From NCBI GenBank assembly GCA_041395665.1, contig JAWLAB010000005.1:1-64000 (forward strand): a stretch of DNA of 64,000 nt, read 5' to 3'. How positions within the stretch are numbered: the first letter of the stretch is position 1; each line of letters starts with the position of its first letter. The DNA comes from Pseudomonadales bacterium. Its GTDB lineage: Bacteria; Pseudomonadota; Gammaproteobacteria; Pseudomonadales; UBA7239. The translations under genes and the position numbers were made by a program. Shown here in pieces: positions 63,747 through 64,000 of the stretch. The notes below the pieces were generated by a model. The model saw only the letters and a list, made by a program, of their open reading frames with translations. It was not told the DNA's origin and searched no databases.

Positions 63747-64000
63747 ATGGAACATCAAAAAACACAACTTCGCCCTACTCGTCTGTGGTTTGCAACGGCT
63801 TGCTTCAGTGTGGCTCTCACCGGTTGTGGCGCACTTTCACCACAACCTTTTGCTGAGAAAGATATTGCCGATCGCGTCAATCAAGATCGCGCACAAATGT
63901 ACGCCGATCAAGAAGCCGTAGCAGCGCCGATTACTTTTTATGATGCCGCTGCGCGCGCACTGAAATACAACTTGGATTACAAACTCAAATTAATGGAGAG
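63747..64000 (+). CDS. TolC-family outer-membrane lipoprotein, 3' end beyond the window
   Basis: The visible 84 residues begin with a lipoprotein signal (basic start, hydrophobic core, lipobox LTGC at about residues 26-29). They continue with ITFYDAAARALKYNLDYKLKLM, the first periplasmic helix pattern of TolC/OprM-like channels. GAGGA six bases before the ATG supports the start. It lies 52 bases after the giant gene, so it probably forms the outer-membrane channel of its type I secretion system. ABC and membrane-fusion components would be expected to the right. Confidence 0.75.
   Translation, partial: MEHQKTQLRPTRLWFATACFSVALTGCGALSPQPFAEKDIADRVNQDRAQMYADQEAVAAPITFYDAAARALKYNLDYKLKLME

Overview
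The window reads as chromosomal DNA of a gammaproteobacterium, most like the Pseudomonadales/Cellvibrionales. The evidence is the order ilvI-ilvH-ilvC, pssA, rRNA operon on one strand, an NrdA with two ATP-cones, gammaproteobacterial LexA numbering (Ala84-Gly85, Ser119, Lys156), and the pairs yciO/yciB, ubiK/comM, rnr/rlmB and aceK/maf. This placement is inference from gene content and family knowledge; no database was searched. I saw no phage, insertion sequence or CRISPR array.

Layout. 1-4643 (minus): rRNA operon, with 23S truncated at the window edge, tRNA-Ala, tRNA-Ile, 16S and a strong promoter. 4668-8871 (minus): pssA and the branched-chain amino acid genes ilvC, ilvH and ilvI. 8872-9386: divergent control region with a DnaA box and a likely NrdR box pair. 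9387-19487 (plus): nrdA, nrdB, ubiK, comM, a B12-type radical SAM protein, proA and an extradiol dioxygenase. 19577-23992: yciO facing away from yciB, an SH3 protein, a cyclophilin, pdxJ and an FKBP, then a YcbL-like hydrolase. 24102-27455: a small glycerol-phosphate cluster (phosphodiesterase, short GlpD-like dehydrogenase, FGGY kinase). 27465-33792 (minus): HtrA-like protease, smc and serA. 33881-34048: a candidate structured RNA. 34070-51093: creA, tRNA-Leu, rnr, rlmB, an SGNH protein, a lytic transglycosylase, aceK, maf, a LOG protein, an esterase lipoprotein, lexA, an S49 peptidase, a sulfatase lipoprotein and a YdeP-type molybdoenzyme. 51109-51731: VapBC-like toxin-antitoxin pair. 51804-53510: AT-rich GT-C-like membrane protein. 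53715-63694: a giant surface protein of about 3,300 residues. 63747 to the edge: a TolC-family lipoprotein.

The most interesting region is the right end. The giant protein has a LEPR-like N-terminal motif, a DUF4347 (caspase-like) domain, about 17 cadherin/VCBS-like repeats and a conserved-looking C-terminal tail. It is followed at once by an outer-membrane TolC-type lipoprotein, as in a type I secreted adhesin locus. The only cysteine in its 3,269-residue open frame is the putative catalytic Cys of the DUF4347 domain. A heptamer tandem repeat lies directly against a perfect TATAAT upstream of it.

A second theme is reading-frame damage. ilvI, aceK and the sulfatase signal peptide each need one extra base to restore the expected protein, and the giant gene's start is broken in a similar way. 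Most of these sites are short homopolymers or repeated letters, which points to sequencing or assembly deletions rather than four real mutations. Start codons were chosen by ribosome-binding site and family N-terminus and often differ from the longest possible frame.
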